Positions 63,515 to 64,000 of a stretch of DNA of 64,000 bases are shown here, piece after piece. The notes under the pieces are model-generated. The model did not search any database. It had not been told where the DNA came from and saw only the letters and a list, made by a program, of their open reading frames with translations. The translations under genes and the position numbers were made by a program. The DNA lies in NCBI RefSeq assembly GCF_023898315.1, contig NC_064617.1, forward strand, positions 711,781,202 through 711,845,201. Reading direction: 5' to 3'. The stretch comes from Schistocerca nitens (lineage: Eukaryota > Arthropoda > Insecta > Orthoptera > Acrididae). Positions within the stretch are counted from its first letter, which is position 1. The number at the start of each line of letters is the position of its first letter.

Positions 63515-64000
63515 TGTCACCGCCAGACACCACACTTCCTAGGTGGTAGCTTAAATCGGCCGCGGTCCATTAGTACATGTCGGACCCGCGTGTCGCCACT
63601 GGTAGTGATCGCAGACCGAGCGCCACCACACGGCAGGTCTCGAGAGACTGACTAGCACTCGCCCCAGTTGTACGACGACTTTGCTAGCGACTACGCTGAC
63701 GAAGCCTTTCTCTCATTTGCCGAGAGACAGTTAGAATAGCCTTCAGCTAAGTTCATGTCTACGACCTAGCAAGGCGCCATTAGCCTTAGATTGCTTGTAT
63801 CTAAAGAGTCTCACTTGTATCGCCACAATCTCCAGATGTCTCATCAAGAACGATGTATACAAGGATGTATTAAAAGTTAAGTATTCAAGGAGCTACGTAC
63901 TTTTCTTTATAGCATTCATTAAGTCTCCTGTTTCAGACCTCACTCCATCCTTCGTGAGTTAGCGCGTGCATCTTGGCCGCCTCTTTCAATTAGTGTGCGT
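63515..64000 (+). mobile_element. LTR of a probable Gypsy-type retrotransposon, cut by the window edge
   Basis: Starts TGTCACCGCCAGACACCAC, where TG is the normal LTR start. It is GC-rich (CGGCCGCGGTCC, ACCCGCGTGTCGCC), unlike the AT-rich DNA before it. It continues through AAAGTTAAGTATTC and GAGCTACGTAC to the window end. I recognise the sequence type as a common orthopteran LTR from memory. The internal region and second LTR, if any, lie beyond 64000, so solo LTR versus complete element is undecided. Confidence 0.6.

Overview
This is eukaryotic, almost certainly insect, intergenic DNA made largely of transposable elements. I found no complete host gene, no true tRNA or rRNA gene and no prokaryotic feature. 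The mix of elements (two RTE/BovB-like LINE families, an R4/Dong-like LINE in a TTA repeat, a Penelope-like element, several Tc1/mariner families, five tRNA-derived SINE types and long foldback elements) resembles large orthopteran genomes of the locust/grasshopper (Schistocerca) type. That attribution rests on recognising repeat families, not on a database search.

Layout. 0-7.4 kb: a foldback element built from a DUF4817-type transposon end, two truncated RTE LINEs and a small MITE. 7.4-11.2 kb: a foldback repeat with about 535-bp arms, split by an intact Tc1-like transposon, followed by a second foldback of about 0.7 kb. 12.9-16.4 kb: a SINE, purine-rich simple DNA and a second intact Tc1-like copy. 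16.4-26.2 kb: mostly unclassified DNA with a MITE, two SINE families, an LTR-like unit and a decayed Penelope-like LTR fragment. 26.3-26.7 kb: a CpG-rich stretch with a consensus splice donor, the best candidate for host promoter or first-exon sequence. 29.9-41.7 kb: six decayed DNA transposons with LINE insertions among them. 42-47.2 kb: an inverted-repeat element carrying tRNA-like modules in both arms, then a near full-length but broken RTE whose 5' end is also tRNA-like. 47.2-49.5 kb: a Penelope-like element with reverse transcriptase (RT) and GIY-YIG domains, inverted terminal blocks and a candidate hammerhead ribozyme. 51.3-59.3 kb: two R4/Dong-like copies at TTA repeats. One carries an intact 1184-codon ORF, and an RTE with an 881-codon open frame is inserted in its 3' UTR. 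60-61.4 kb: a third intact Tc1-like copy. From 63.5 kb: the start of an LTR that runs off the window.

The parts do not form a pathway. The window records layered insertions, and target-site duplications, nesting and ORF integrity give a relative order. The youngest-looking pieces are the three 1422-bp Tc1-like copies (proteins about 97% identical by eye), the Dong copy and the RTE inside it. The older layer is the set of stop- and frameshift-bearing mariner/Tc1 remnants.
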